Below, in pieces: positions 6,324 through 6,357 of a DNA stretch of 6,357 bases; within the stretch, counting starts at the first letter, position 1; every line of letters begins with the position of its first letter. The DNA comes from Thermoleophilia bacterium UBA6103 (GTDB taxonomy: Bacteria; Actinomycetota; Thermoleophilia; UBA2241): contig DIWP01000005.1 of NCBI GenBank assembly GCA_002423545.1, forward strand, positions 23,436 through 29,792. The letters are read 5' to 3'. The position numbers and the translations under genes are program-made. The notes below the pieces were generated by a model that was not told the origin of the DNA, made no database searches, and was given only the letters and a program-made list of their open reading frames with translations.

Positions 6324-6357
6324 TCACTCCTGGTAGCGGAAGACGGTCTCGCCGATG
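6324..6357 (-). CDS. C-terminal end of upstream gene, probably an FHA-domain protein (partial)
   Basis: Only the last ten codons and the TGA are in the window, reading IGETVFRYQE. The frame is chosen because it ends in a stop 6 nt before the phosphatase start, with the ribosome site of that gene overlapping the stop, which is typical of this operon. FHA domains often end with a strand of the form RIGxTxFxF/Y, and fhaB usually precedes pstP in Actinobacteria. The assignment to an FHA protein that reads phosphothreonine therefore rests mainly on gene order and weakly on this short tail. The 5' part is missing from the window. Confidence 0.55.
   Translation of the reverse strand, partial: IGETVFRYQE
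6327..6331 (-). promoter_or_regulatory. Ribosome binding site of pstP, overlapping the end of the upstream gene
   Basis: AGGAG on the minus strand lies within the last sense codons of the upstream gene and 9 nt before the GTG at 6317. Spacing to the next ATG (6314) is 12 nt, so the site favours GTG as the start. The overlap suggests coupled translation. Confidence 0.65.

Noticed and set aside
1..6357. CRISPR array, tRNA/rRNA gene, insertion sequence or riboswitch
   Set aside because: No spaced direct repeats, cloverleaf, transposase or terminal inverted repeats are visible, and the intergenic gaps are too short to hold a riboswitch.

Overview
The window is very GC-rich and holds one tightly packed gene cluster, all on the minus strand. 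It is the actinobacterial cell-wall growth and Ser/Thr phosphosignalling operon. Read 5'->3' on the minus strand (right to left here), the order is: the last codons of an upstream gene, probably an FHA-domain protein; a PP2C-type protein phosphatase (pstP); a SEDS-family glycosyltransferase (rodA/ftsW type); a class B penicillin-binding protein (pbpA type); and a PASTA-domain Ser/Thr kinase (pknB type). This matches the known fhaB-pstP-rodA-pbpA-(pknA)-pknB order of Actinobacteria. The organism is therefore almost certainly a high-GC actinobacterium. The single kinase gene and the overall sequence style would fit a deep lineage such as Thermoleophilia, but that is only an impression.

Layout: 1-80 is non-coding, with a strong GC inverted repeat at 1-20 that may end the operon. 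The kinase occupies 81-2018, the transpeptidase 2038-3474, the SEDS protein 3479-4801, the phosphatase 4824-6317, and the tail of the upstream gene 6324-6357. Gaps between genes are 19, 4, 22 and 6 nt, so co-transcription is likely. Good Shine-Dalgarno sequences precede three of the four complete genes. The kinase is the exception: its purine tract is badly spaced, but a TACAAT hexamer lies 8 nt before its ATG.

How the genes work together (family knowledge): the SEDS protein polymerises glycan strands from lipid II and its partner class B PBP cross-links them. The kinase senses muropeptides or lipid II through external PASTA repeats and phosphorylates cell-wall and division factors. The phosphatase reverses this, and FHA proteins read the phosphothreonines.

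I see no new system here. The genes look intact and canonical. The points worth a second look are the absence of pknA, the unusual upstream region of the kinase gene, the kinase activation loop, and a long repeat-bearing low-complexity linker in the phosphatase.
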